Under the pieces are notes generated by a model. The model saw nothing but the letters and a program-made list of their open reading frames with translations. It did no database searches and had not been told where the DNA came from. Shown here piece by piece: positions 10,848-19,037 of a stretch of 64,000 bases of DNA. How positions within the stretch are numbered: position 1 is the first letter of the stretch; each line of letters begins with the position of its first letter. The stretch is from Deltaproteobacteria bacterium. GTDB lineage: Bacteria; Myxococcota; Myxococcia; Myxococcales; 40CM-4-68-19. Location: positions 1-64,000 of the forward strand of contig VBLC01000049.1 of assembly GCA_005879315.1 (NCBI GenBank), written 5' to 3'. The translations under genes were made by a program, and so were the position numbers.

Positions 10848-11900
10848 ATGCGGATCGCGCTTCTTTCCACTCCTTTCGTCTGCGTTCCTCCCCGAAGCTA
10901 CGGAGGGACCGAGCTGGTGGTCGCCGAGCTGGCCAAGGCTCTCGTGGCCCGCGGTGTCGAGGTGGTCGTCTACGCCACCGGAGACTCGCGGCTGGATGGC
11001 ATCGAGGTGCGCTCCTATTACCGCGAGGCGCACTGGCCTCCCGATCCGGCCGTCGATCGGATCCACTCCGCCTGGTGCCTGCGCGACATCGCCAAAGACC
11101 TGCGCGGCTTCGATGCCGTGCACGTCCACAGCACCGCCGCGGTGGAGATGGCTCGCCTCTCGCCCTATCCGATGCTGGCCACGCTCCACCACGACCACGA
11201 CCCGGCGCTGAGCGAGATCTACCTGCGCTCGCCGGAAGTGATGCTGGTCGCCATCAGCCACGCGCAGGCGCGCCGGGAGACCGCGCCCGTCGCGGCCGTC
11301 GTCCACCACGGGCTCGACCCTTCGCGCTTCCATCCCCTGCCGGAGCAGGGCTACTTGCTCTTCCTCGGCCGCTACGACCGCGAGAAAGGCGTGCACCACG
11401 CCATCGAGGTGGCCGCGCGCGCCCGCCTGCCGCTGGTGATGGCGGGAGAGCCGCACCAGCGCGACTACTACCGGCAGGTCCTCAAGCCGCTGATCGAGGA
11501 GCACAAGGTCCTGGACGTGGGCCCGGTGGGCGGCGACAAGAAGGCGGCGCTGATCGCCCGCGCCCGCGCGCTGCTCTTTCCCATCCAGTGGGAGGAGCCG
11601 TTCGGGCTGGTGATGATCGAGTCGATGCTCAGCGGCGTGCCGGTGATCGCGCTCGCTCGCGGGAGCGTGCCCGAGATCGTCGAGGACGGAGTGACCGGCG
11701 TCCTCTGCGACGACCCGACCGAGATGGTCTCGGCCGCCCGCGTCGCCGACAAGCTCTTCGACCGCGCCCGCATCCGCCGGCTGGGCGAGGAGCGCTTCTC
11801 CTCGGGGCGGATGGCCGCCGACTACTTGCGCCTGTACCGCGCGGCGCAGCGGGACCGCGACGCCCGGCTCGGCGAGGCCGACTCCGCCGCGGGCGCGTGA
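10848..11900 (+). CDS. GT4 family glycosyltransferase
   Basis: A 350-residue GT-B glycosyltransferase starting at ATG 10848. The N-terminal Rossmann half begins RIALLSTPFVCVPPRSYGG, the usual acceptor-side glycine-rich loop. The C-terminal half contains LLFLGRYDREKGV and the donor-binding EX7E motif in EEPFGLVMIESMLSGVPV, both typical of retaining GT4 enzymes. Between a GH57 branching enzyme and a debranching-like enzyme, it may extend an alpha-glucan, but lipid or exopolysaccharide acceptors cannot be excluded. Only three bases separate it from the next gene, so it is clearly co-transcribed. No membrane segments are seen. Confidence 0.9.
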   Translation: MRIALLSTPFVCVPPRSYGGTELVVAELAKALVARGVEVVVYATGDSRLDGIEVRSYYREAHWPPDPAVDRIHSAWCLRDIAKDLRGFDAVHVHSTAAVEMARLSPYPMLATLHHDHDPALSEIYLRSPEVMLVAISHAQARRETAPVAAVVHHGLDPSRFHPLPEQGYLLFLGRYDREKGVHHAIEVAARARLPLVMAGEPHQRDYYRQVLKPLIEEHKVLDVGPVGGDKKAALIARARALLFPIQWEEPFGLVMIESMLSGVPVIALARGSVPEIVEDGVTGVLCDDPTEMVSAARVADKLFDRARIRRLGEERFSSGRMAADYLRLYRAAQRDRDARLGEADSAAGA

Positions 11901-11903
11901 GCC

Positions 11904-14234
11904 GTGGACCGGACGCTCGTCACCGTCAGCGCGGCAGAGCTGCTCGGCTACGACGACCTGGTCTCGTTGCCCGAGTCGACCGGCACCGAGAAGCTGGTGC
12001 TCAAGCGCGGCAACCTCTTCGCCGTCACCGGGCGCCTGGGCGACATCTTTCCCGCCGGCGCGCGCGACCAGGGCGCCTACTTCGAGGACACCCGTTTTCT
12101 CAGCAAGCTGCGCCTCTCCATCGCCGGAGGGCCGCCGGTGGTGCTCTCCACCCAATCGAGCGCCGAGTACACCTCGCAGGTCGACCTGACCGTCACCAGC
12201 ACCAAGTTCGGCGGGCTCTTCAACGACCCGGTCAATTTCCTCCACCTGCGCCGCGAGCAGCTGATCGACGAGCATTTCGTCGAGCGGCTGACGCTCTCCA
12301 ACTATCTGGTCCGCGACATCAATTACTGGATCGAATACGAATTCGCCTGCGACTTCGCCGACCAGTTCGAGGTGCGCGGCGCGCGGAGGCGGACGCGCGG
12401 AGCGTACTTCCTGCCGCGCGTCGAGAAGGACCGCGTGGTCTGCTCTTACCAGGGCCGCGACGGTGTCCTCTACCGCACCGAGATCTTCTTCGCCTTGCGC
12501 GCGCCCGACCAGCTCGCAGCGGGCATGGCGCGCTTCAATTTCCATCTCGGGCCCAACGAGACGGCTACGCTGGAACTGCACGCCCTCCCTTCGCTGCACG
12601 CGGTGCGATCGGGAACTTCCTTGCGCGAGGCGTCCGACGCCGCCCGCAGCCCGGGCTACCGGCCGCCGCGCATCGCCACCGAAGAGCCGGAGTCGGGCTG
12701 GTCCTATCCGGGCTCGCATCCCGGCACGCATCCGCCGGCGCCGCGCCGCTTCGAGGAGCGGGTGGCCCGCGCGCGCGCCGACTATCGAAACTGGGCGGAG
12801 TCCTCCGCCCGGGTGGTGAGCGGCGAAGAGAGCTTCAACTGGACCGCGTCGCAGGCGCTGGCGGATCTGAAAGCGCTCTCCATCTACTGGGACGACCGCC
12901 GCATCATCTCCGCCGGAGTGCCCTGGTACGGCGCGCCCTTTGGCCGCGACGCGCTGATCACCGGCTTCCAGGCCCTCCTGGTCAATGCCGAGATCGCCCG
13001 CGACGCGCTCTTCTTCCTCGCCGCCCACCAGGGCAAGAGGAACGACGACTTCCGCGAGGAGGAGCCAGGCAAGATCCTCCACGAGATCCGCCGCGGGGAG
13101 CTGGCGCGCACCGGCGAAGTGCCGCACACGCCCTATTACGGCAGCGTCGACTCGACGCCCCTCTTCATCATCCTCTTCAGCGAATATCTGCAGTGGACCG
13201 ACGACCGCGCCACCGCCGAGCAACTCCTCCCCGCGGCGGAGGCCGCGCTCCGCTGGATCGAAGAGTACGGCGACAAGGACGGCGACGGCTTCGTCGAGTA
13301 CCAGCGCAAGACGGAGCGCGGCCTGCGCAACCAGGGCTGGAAGGATTCCTGGGACGGCGTTCCCCACAAGGACGGGACGCCGGCCGAGCCGCCCATCGCA
13401 CTGGTCGAGGTGCAGGGCTACTGCATCGACGCCCGCCGCAGGATGGCGCGGCTCTACCGGCAGCTGGGCCGGCGCGAGGATGCCGCCCGCTGCAGCAGCG
13501 CGGCGCTCAAGCTGGCGCGCAAGCTCGACGACGCCTTCTGGATGGAGGAGGCGGGCTGCTACGCCCTCGCCCTGGACGGCAGGAAGCAGCAGGTGCAGAG
13601 CGTCGCCTCCAACGCCGGCCACCTGCTCTTCTCCCGAGTCGTCCCCGAGGCGCGGGCCAAGCGGGTGGCGCGCACGCTGATGTCGCCGGAGAGCTTCTCG
13701 GGCTGGGGAATCCGCACCCTCGCCAGAGGCCAGCGCGCCTACAACCCGCTCAGCTATCACGACGGCACCGTCTGGCCGCACGACAATTCCATCGCCGCCA
13801 TGGGCTTTTCCAACTATGGAATGCAGGGCCTGGCGGTGCAGGTGCTCAACGGCATCTACGACGCCTGCAAGCAGTTCCGCCACTCCCGCTTGCCCGAGCT
13901 CTTCTGCGGCTTGAGCCGCGGGGAGGGCGATCTGGTGGTGAGCTATCCGGTCTCCTGCTCCCCGCAGGCCTGGGCCTCGGGTTCGCTCTTCCTCCTCTTG
14001 CGCGCCTGCCTCGGCCTCTATCCCGATGCGCCGCGGCGAATGTTGAAGATCGTCAACCCGCAGCTGCCTCGCTGGATGACGGAGCTCACTCTGCAGAACC
14101 TCCGCATCGGCCAGACCCGGCTGACCCTGCATTTCACCCGCAGCGGCGAGGCCTGCTTCGCGGCGGTGAGGTCGACGGAGGGCGAGCCACTCGCGACGCG
14201 CATCGAAGTGGGCGCCCGCTCGACCGAGCAGTGA
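11904..14234 (+). CDS. Glycogen-debranching-like enzyme (amylo-alpha-1,6-glucosidase family)
   Basis: A 776-residue protein. The N-terminal beta-domain of the GDE_N_bis type (about 30-270; NLFAVTGRLGDIFP, GAYFEDTRFLSKL) is followed by an alpha/alpha six-hairpin catalytic domain (about 310-720; PWYGAPFGRDALITGF, GWKDSWDGVPHKDG, HDGTVWPHDNSIAAMGF). Family members hydrolyse alpha-1,6 branches or related glucosides, and the acidic residues around the SWDG and HDGTVWPHDN blocks are the likely catalytic carboxylates. GTG 11904 is chosen because it starts three bases after the previous stop. It completes a cassette that can branch, elongate and debranch an alpha-glucan. No signal peptide is visible. 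Confidence 0.88.
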   Translation: MDRTLVTVSAAELLGYDDLVSLPESTGTEKLVLKRGNLFAVTGRLGDIFPAGARDQGAYFEDTRFLSKLRLSIAGGPPVVLSTQSSAEYTSQVDLTVTSTKFGGLFNDPVNFLHLRREQLIDEHFVERLTLSNYLVRDINYWIEYEFACDFADQFEVRGARRRTRGAYFLPRVEKDRVVCSYQGRDGVLYRTEIFFALRAPDQLAAGMARFNFHLGPNETATLELHALPSLHAVRSGTSLREASDAARSPGYRPPRIATEEPESGWSYPGSHPGTHPPAPRRFEERVARARADYRNWAESSARVVSGEESFNWTASQALADLKALSIYWDDRRIISAGVPWYGAPFGRDALITGFQALLVNAEIARDALFFLAAHQGKRNDDFREEEPGKILHEIRRGELARTGEVPHTPYYGSVDSTPLFIILFSEYLQWTDDRATAEQLLPAAEAALRWIEEYGDKDGDGFVEYQRKTERGLRNQGWKDSWDGVPHKDGTPAEPPIALVEVQGYCIDARRRMARLYRQLGRREDAARCSSAALKLARKLDDAFWMEEAGCYALALDGRKQQVQSVASNAGHLLFSRVVPEARAKRVARTLMSPESFSGWGIRTLARGQRAYNPLSYHDGTVWPHDNSIAAMGFSNYGMQGLAVQVLNGIYDACKQFRHSRLPELFCGLSRGEGDLVVSYPVSCSPQAWASGSLFLLLRACLGLYPDAPRRMLKIVNPQLPRWMTELTLQNLRIGQTRLTLHFTRSGEACFAAVRSTEGEPLATRIEVGARSTEQ

Positions 14235-14257
14235 GCGACGGCGCGCCGCGGGAGGGA

Positions 14258-14277
14258 ACCGCGGTTCATACCGCGGT
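14258..14277. terminator. Hairpin between convergent genes, possible terminator
   Basis: ACCGCGGT occurs twice around a four-base loop (TCAT), and since the octamer is self-complementary it folds as an eight-base-pair stem. It lies just past the debranching gene stop and ahead of a minus-strand gene that ends at 14298. There is no clear T-run, so intrinsic termination is only a possibility. Confidence 0.4.
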
Positions 14278-14297
14278 CCACCAATGAAAGGATTTTC

Positions 14298-14486
14298 CTA
14301 GGCCGCTGCCCGCTGCGGTGCGGTCCAGCTGGTCATCCAGGCAGGGACACGCTTCTGCGCGTAGGAGATGGCCTTGCGGCCGCGCTCCGTCTGGAACAGC
14401 GCCCGGCCGACGAAGGCGCAGACGAGGGCGACGAGTCCGCCGGGGATGAGGAGTGCTGCCACGACCAACACGATTTTGCGCGTCAC
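14298..14486 (-). CDS. Small single-span membrane protein, hypothetical
   Basis: A 62-residue open frame from GTG 14486. An alternative ATG at 14522 adds 12 residues but lacks a ribosome site. After a short basic start (VTRK) there is one strong transmembrane stretch, IVLVVAALLIPGGLVALVC, then a basic tail (QTERGRKAISYAQKRVP) that would lie on the cytoplasmic side or in the membrane surface. No family is recognised. It sits between the convergent debranching gene and the divergent MoxR gene. The hydrophobic profile argues for a real gene, but it is short and unsupported by homology. Confidence 0.4.
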   Translation of the reverse strand: MTRKIVLVVAALLIPGGLVALVCAFVGRALFQTERGRKAISYAQKRVPAWMTSWTAPQRAAA

Positions 14487-14551
14487 GTCCGGATGGTGTG
14501 CACGCGCGGTGCCAGTGCGCATCGCGGTACGCAGCGTGTTAGACAGAAAGC

Positions 14552-15478
14552 GTGGCGGACTTGTTGGCGAGCGTTCAGGACGCCGAGGCGCGCCTCCGTG
14601 GTGTGGGATATCTGCCCTCGGCCGAGATCGCCTCGAGCGCTTTTCTGGCCGACCGCCTGGAGAAGCCGGTGCTGGTGGAGGGCCCGGCGGGCGTGGGCAA
14701 GACCGAGTTCGGCCGCGCCCTCGCCCAGGCGACAGGCCGCACGCTCCTGCGCCTGCAGTGCTACGAAGGGCTCGACGAGGCCAAGGCGCTCTACGAGTGG
14801 GAGTACGCCAAGCAGCTCCTCTATACCCAGCTCCTCAAGGACAAGATCGCCGAGACGATCGCCGGCGCGCAGACCCTCTCGCAGGCGGCCGACCGCATCG
14901 CTGGGTCGGAGGACCTTTTCTTCAGCGAGCGGTTCCTTTTGCCCCGCCCGATCCTGGCGGCCATCCGCAGCAAGACGCCGGCCTTGCTGCTGGTGGACGA
15001 GATCGACAAGGCGGACCCCGAGTTCGAGGCTTTCCTGCTCGAGGTGCTGGCCGATTTCGCCGTCACCGTGCCGGAATTGGGGACGGTGACCGCCGTGCAC
15101 AAGCCGCGGGTGGTGTTGACTTCCAACGCCTCGCGGGAATTGTCCGATGCGCTCAAGCGCCGCTGCCTGCACCTCTACATCGATTTCCCCAGCGCGCAGC
15201 GGGAGCTGGAGATCGTCCGCGGCCGCGTCCCGGGGGTGCGCGACGAGCTGGCGCGGAAGGTGGTCGCGGCCATCCAGGCCATCCGCAAGCTGGATCTCAA
15301 GAAAGCGCCGAGCATCTCCGAGACGCTCGACTGGGTGCGCGCCCTGACCCTCCTCAACGCCGCCACGCTCGATGCCCAGCTGGTGGCCGAGACGCTCTCG
15401 ACGGTGCTCAAGTACGAGGCGGACATCGCCAAGGCGAAGGAGCACTTGAGCTACATCGCCGGCGCCGAACTGAGATGA
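14552..15478 (+). CDS. MoxR-type AAA+ ATPase
   Basis: A 308-residue AAA+ ATPase. Walker A GPAGVGKT is at 44-51, Walker B LLLVDEIDKAD at about 146-156, and a sensor-1-like VVLTSNASREL follows. The helical lid contains RCLHLYIDFP. MoxR ATPases normally act as chaperones that help assemble cofactor-bearing complexes together with VWA-domain proteins; no VWA gene is visible next to it. It starts at GTG 14552. Its stop abuts, with no spacing, the stop of a minus-strand secreted protein. The target complex is unknown. Confidence 0.85.
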   Translation: MADLLASVQDAEARLRGVGYLPSAEIASSAFLADRLEKPVLVEGPAGVGKTEFGRALAQATGRTLLRLQCYEGLDEAKALYEWEYAKQLLYTQLLKDKIAETIAGAQTLSQAADRIAGSEDLFFSERFLLPRPILAAIRSKTPALLLVDEIDKADPEFEAFLLEVLADFAVTVPELGTVTAVHKPRVVLTSNASRELSDALKRRCLHLYIDFPSAQRELEIVRGRVPGVRDELARKVVAAIQAIRKLDLKKAPSISETLDWVRALTLLNAATLDAQLVAETLSTVLKYEADIAKAKEHLSYIAGAELR

Positions 15479-16051
15479 TTACCGGTGCTTGCCGGCGTGC
15501 ATCGCCGAGGCCCGCCGCGCCTGCGCCCGAACCTGCCCATCGACGTAGCCGGGATAGCCGATGCGGACGGATTCGTTCCTGACGTCGGCCAGCTCCAGGC
15601 CTTCCTTCTTGTCGCCGACGAGGAATCCGCCGCGTGACTTGAAGAGCAGATACACGGCGGAGTCGTCGACCGACATCCCCTGCTCTTCGGTCCGATAGGT
15701 GTCCTCGCCCACCTGCACGACGACGACGCCCGGCGCGATCTGCCGCGCGGCGGCGAAGCGGAAGGTCTTGAGCTGAACGTCCTCGTCGGCCCAGGGGGCG
15801 AGGTTGTGGCTCTGGCGGCCGGTGCGCTTCTTCAGCGCCTCGACCACGGCCATCGCCTTCGGGTGGGTGAGCCGGCGCGCGCCGTCCCAGTCCTTGCGCA
15901 CCACGCGGGAGAGGTACTGCTGCAGGGTCGCCTTGGCGAGAAAGACGTCCGGCGACTCTTCCTCGAGCATCGACTGCAGGCCGGAGTCCTCTTTCCCCGC
16001 GGCGGCGTCGGCCGCGGGCAACGCAAGCGCCAGCAGGATCGTCCAGAGCAT
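15479..16051 (-). CDS. Secreted protein of unknown function
   Basis: A 190-residue protein. ATG 16051 is chosen because a GGGGGG run precedes it at the right distance and because the resulting N-terminus, MLWTILLALALPAADA, is a good signal peptide. The mature part has an acidic start (KEDSGLQSMLEEE), then LQQYLSRVVRKDWDGARRLTHP, which recalls domains that precede NTF2-like or DUF-type folds. Beta-rich stretches follow (GVVVVQVGEDTYR, DDSAVYLLFKSRGGF) with a basic C-terminus. No family is recognised with confidence. It ends at the base next to the MoxR stop (convergent), and the upstream GAF-GGDEF gene lies 108 bases away on the same strand. Confidence 0.65.
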   Translation of the reverse strand: MLWTILLALALPAADAAAGKEDSGLQSMLEEESPDVFLAKATLQQYLSRVVRKDWDGARRLTHPKAMAVVEALKKRTGRQSHNLAPWADEDVQLKTFRFAAARQIAPGVVVVQVGEDTYRTEEQGMSVDDSAVYLLFKSRGGFLVGDKKEGLELADVRNESVRIGYPGYVDGQVRAQARRASAMHAGKHR

Positions 16052-16159
16052 CCGTTCCCCCCCAACCAGTCCATCATCTGACAGCCGCCGGCTCCAGCCG
16101 GGCAAGCTGCCACCCGAGCGAACGGTGGACATGGCCGGAATGGATGGCAAGCCAGGGGT

Positions 16160-17635
16160 CTAGGCGCTGGCGCGGGCGGCCGGGGCGGCAGTCGCCACGC
16201 GGTCGCGGCCCTGGCGCTTGGCTTCGTAGAGGGCGGCGTCCGCCTTTTCGAGCAGGCCGGGGATGTCTTCGGCGTCGGGGCCGAGCGCCGCGACTCCGAC
16301 CGAGATGGTCAGGGTCACCGGCGCGTTGCCGGGTCCGGGGAGGACCGTCGCCGCCACGGTGCGGCGCAGCTTCTCGGCCACCTCGATGGCTTCCGGTTTC
16401 GCCACCCGCGGCAAGAGAACGACGAACTCCTCGCCTCCGTAGCGCGCCACCAGATCGATCTTGCGCACGTTGCGGCGCAGGGTGAGCGCGACCCCCCGCA
16501 GGACGCCGTCGCCCACCAGATGGCCGTGGCGGTCGTTGACGTTCTTGAAATTGTCGAGGTCGACCATGAGGAGGGAGAGCGGCTCGCCGAAACGCACCGA
16601 GCGCGAATGCTCCTGCTCGAGGCGGAGGAAGAGATGCCGGCGATTGGGAACGCCAGTGAGCGAGTCGGTGAACGACAGCTCGAGGGTCTGCTGATACAGC
16701 CGCGCGTTGGCGATCGAGAGCGCCGCCTGCGCGGCGATCGCTTCGGCGAGCCGGATCTCCTGGTCGGAAAAGGCGTTCCGGTGCGAGCGGATGACGTTCA
16801 TCACGCCGAGGATGCGCCCCTTGCTGCGCAGCGGGACGGAGAGGAGGGACCCGCTGATGCGCCGCTGCCCCTTCTGCTGGACGAAGCGCTTCTCGCGCTC
16901 CACGTCGGGCACGTAGATGGTCTCGCCGCGCGCGGCTGCTTCGCCGGCGATCCCCTCGCCGAGATGGAAGCGCATCCCCCGCACCGACGGCTCGGCGTCG
17001 CCGGCGATGGCCTCGATGATCAGCTGATGGCTCGCCTCGTCGAGCAGCATGACGCTGAACTCGACCACTCCGAAGCGGGCACACATCTGTTTGCCCAGCA
17101 CGTCGAGCTGCTCGGGGAGATCGAGCGTGCTGGAGATCGCCTTGGCCACCTCGAGGAGCAGCTCCATCTCGCCGACGTGGCCGGCCAGGCGGGCGTTGAC
17201 CGCCTGCAGCTCTTCCTGCAGCTGCAGCTGCTCGTGGGTCTCGATGTCGTGCACCGCCTGGTCGGTGATGCGCGAGAGCATGGTGTTGAAGCTGCGCGCG
17301 AGCTGCCCGAGCTCGTCCTCGCTCTGGACGCGAGCACGGACGAGGAACTCGCCTAGCTCGGCGCGCGCCATCACCCGCTTGAGCGACTGGATGGGCTTGA
17401 TCAAGAAGTGTCGCGCCGCCAGTGCGATGGCGATCCCGGCGAAGGTCAGCGCCAGGAGCGTGCCCAGCACCGCTCCGTCGCGCAGCTCGCCGAAGGCGCG
17501 GGCCGGATCGACCGCCGCGATCCGGCGCGTATGCGCGATCAGCGCCCAGAGGCCAGCGACCAGCGCCACCGCCGACGGGATCGCGGAGGCGAGGATGAGC
17601 TTGAGGGCGAGCGAGCGGCGCAGTTGCTTCCACAC
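16160..17635 (-). CDS. Membrane-bound diguanylate cyclase (HAMP-GAF-GGDEF)
   Basis: A 491-residue protein that should make cyclic di-GMP from two GTP. Two transmembrane segments near residues 12-33 and 55-74 flank a short periplasmic loop. A HAMP-like linker (LIKPIQSLKRVMARAELGE), a coiled coil and a GAF domain (about 165-315) follow, then the GGDEF domain. The active site is intact, GGEEF at 400-404, and the inhibitory I-site RxxD is present (RKID, 391-394), so product feedback is expected. The start is GTG 17635. A hexamer TAGAAT preceded by TG lies nine bases upstream, suggesting a promoter with almost no leader. The divergent neighbour is a CBS-domain gene. Confidence 0.92.
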   Translation of the reverse strand: MWKQLRRSLALKLILASAIPSAVALVAGLWALIAHTRRIAAVDPARAFGELRDGAVLGTLLALTFAGIAIALAARHFLIKPIQSLKRVMARAELGEFLVRARVQSEDELGQLARSFNTMLSRITDQAVHDIETHEQLQLQEELQAVNARLAGHVGEMELLLEVAKAISSTLDLPEQLDVLGKQMCARFGVVEFSVMLLDEASHQLIIEAIAGDAEPSVRGMRFHLGEGIAGEAAARGETIYVPDVEREKRFVQQKGQRRISGSLLSVPLRSKGRILGVMNVIRSHRNAFSDQEIRLAEAIAAQAALSIANARLYQQTLELSFTDSLTGVPNRRHLFLRLEQEHSRSVRFGEPLSLLMVDLDNFKNVNDRHGHLVGDGVLRGVALTLRRNVRKIDLVARYGGEEFVVLLPRVAKPEAIEVAEKLRRTVAATVLPGPGNAPVTLTISVGVAALGPDAEDIPGLLEKADAALYEAKRQGRDRVATAAPAARASA

Positions 17636-17736
17636 GGCGCCGCGATTCTATCACCGCAGGGCGGGCGGGCGGGCCGCCGTCGCTTTTTTCCCCGAGCCGC
17701 GACGCACAGATTAGGGCTCCCAAGGAGGAACCCAAG

Positions 17737-18171
17737 ATGCGCTGCGAAGAGATCATGACCAAGGGCGTGGCCACGCTGCGGCGCGAGGCCACCGTGCAGG
17801 AGGCCGCCCGCTTGATGGCCGAAAAGGACGTCGGCTTCGTGCCGGTGGTGGACAACTCCGGCGCCGTCGTCGGCGTGCTCACCGACCGCGACATCGTCGT
17901 CCGCGTGGTGGCCAAGGGCTCGGACGTCAAGACCAGCAAGCTTGCCGACGTCTACAGCAGGGACCTGGTCTGCTGCTCGCCGCAGGACGAGGTGAGCAAG
18001 GCGAGGCAGCTGATGCAGGAGCGCAAGGTCTCGCGCATGCTCGTCTGCGACGAACGGAACAGGCCGGTCGGGGTGATCAGCCTCCAGGACCTGGCCCATT
18101 CGGAAGCCGAGGGCGAGATCGGCAAGACGGTGCGCGAGGTCAAGGAAGAGGGCGTGGGCGCCGTCCATTAA
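17737..18171 (+). CDS. Tandem CBS-domain protein
   Basis: A 144-residue protein made of two CBS motifs, about residues 7-60 (IMTKGVATLRREATVQEAA to VVGVLTDRDIVVRV) and 70-130 (SRDLVCCSPQDEVSKARQLM to RPVGVISLQDLAHS). Such stand-alone pairs bind adenine nucleotides or SAM and regulate partner proteins. A strong ribosome site, AAGGAGGA, sits seven bases before ATG 17737. It is divergent from the GAF-GGDEF gene with about 100 bases between them that must hold both promoters. The partner is unknown. Confidence 0.9.
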   Translation: MRCEEIMTKGVATLRREATVQEAARLMAEKDVGFVPVVDNSGAVVGVLTDRDIVVRVVAKGSDVKTSKLADVYSRDLVCCSPQDEVSKARQLMQERKVSRMLVCDERNRPVGVISLQDLAHSEAEGEIGKTVREVKEEGVGAVH

Positions 18172-18209
18172 ATTGCCCCTCAGGCGCTGCTGCGGCACGC
18201 TCGCCCGCG

Positions 18210-19037
18210 ATGAGGACGCTCGCGGCAGCGCTTCTTCTCTGCGCGCCGGCGGCGGCCGAGGAGATCCGCATCGAGGTTTCGCGCGGCGTCGTCCAGACGC
18301 TCGACCTGGAGGAGTACGTCGCGGGCGTGGTGGCGAGCGAGGTGCCGGCTCGCTGGCCTGACGAGGCGCTCAAGGCGCAGGCGGTGGCGGCGCGGACCTT
18401 CGCGGTGGCGCAGAAAGTCGCGCAGGGTCCGGGGGCGCGCGCGCACCTGGGCGCTTCGATGCTCGATCAGGTCTATCGCGCGAGCGCGCATCCGGCGGCC
18501 GGGGCGCTGGCGGCGGCGCGAGCCACGGCGGGAGAAGTGCTCACCTGGGGAGCGGCGCCCATCGCCGCGTATTTCAGCGCCAGCTGCGGCGGCGTGAGCG
18601 AGGGCGCCGAGGCGGCGTTTCACGTCGCGCCGGGAAGCACGCCGTACTTGCGCGGCGGCGATGAGGACGACGCCGACGAAAGGAAGGGATGGACGGTGCG
18701 CATTCCCCTGGAGCAGATCGACCGCTCGGTGCGCGGCATCTCCGTCGCGGCTCGCACGCCGAGCGGCCGCGCCCGCACCCTGCGCCTCGAGACGAGCTCC
18801 GGTAGCCGCGCGCTCGCGGCCGTCGACTTGCGCCAGCAGCTCGGCTACCGCCGCTTGCCCTCGCTGCTCTTCAGCGTCGAGGTCGATTCCGGAGCGGCCG
18901 TCTTTCGCGGCCGCGGCAGCGGCCATGGCGTGGGGCTCTGCCAGTGGGGCGCGCGCAGCCGAGCGAAGCGAGGCGAGACCTACCGGCAGATCCTAGCGCA
19001 CTACTATCCCGGCGCTCAGATCCGGCGGATGTACTGA
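18210..19037 (+). CDS. SpoIID/LytB-domain protein, probable peptidoglycan lytic transglycosylase
   Basis: A 275-residue protein with a signal peptide (RTLAAALLLCAPAAAEE) followed by a SpoIID domain. The family signature LEEYVAGVVASEVPARWP includes the glutamate (E44) that corresponds to the catalytic acid of SpoIID. Further blocks are ALKAQAVAARTFA, APIAAYFSASCGG and the C-terminal GHGVGLCQWGARSRA. SpoIID cuts glycan strands during spore engulfment in Firmicutes; homologues in Gram-negative bacteria are thought to act on denuded glycans during division or remodelling. The last 45 bases overlap, tail to tail, the end of a minus-strand membrane-protein gene. Confidence 0.88.
   Translation: MRTLAAALLLCAPAAAEEIRIEVSRGVVQTLDLEEYVAGVVASEVPARWPDEALKAQAVAARTFAVAQKVAQGPGARAHLGASMLDQVYRASAHPAAGALAAARATAGEVLTWGAAPIAAYFSASCGGVSEGAEAAFHVAPGSTPYLRGGDEDDADERKGWTVRIPLEQIDRSVRGISVAARTPSGRARTLRLETSSGSRALAAVDLRQQLGYRRLPSLLFSVEVDSGAAVFRGRGSGHGVGLCQWGARSRAKRGETYRQILAHYYPGAQIRRMY

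Noticed and set aside
10749-14132. 1127-codon open frame on the minus strand
   Set aside because: It lies opposite the GT4 and debranching genes, has no recognisable domain and is rich in Arg, Ala, Gly and Leu. It is a GC-driven shadow of real genes.
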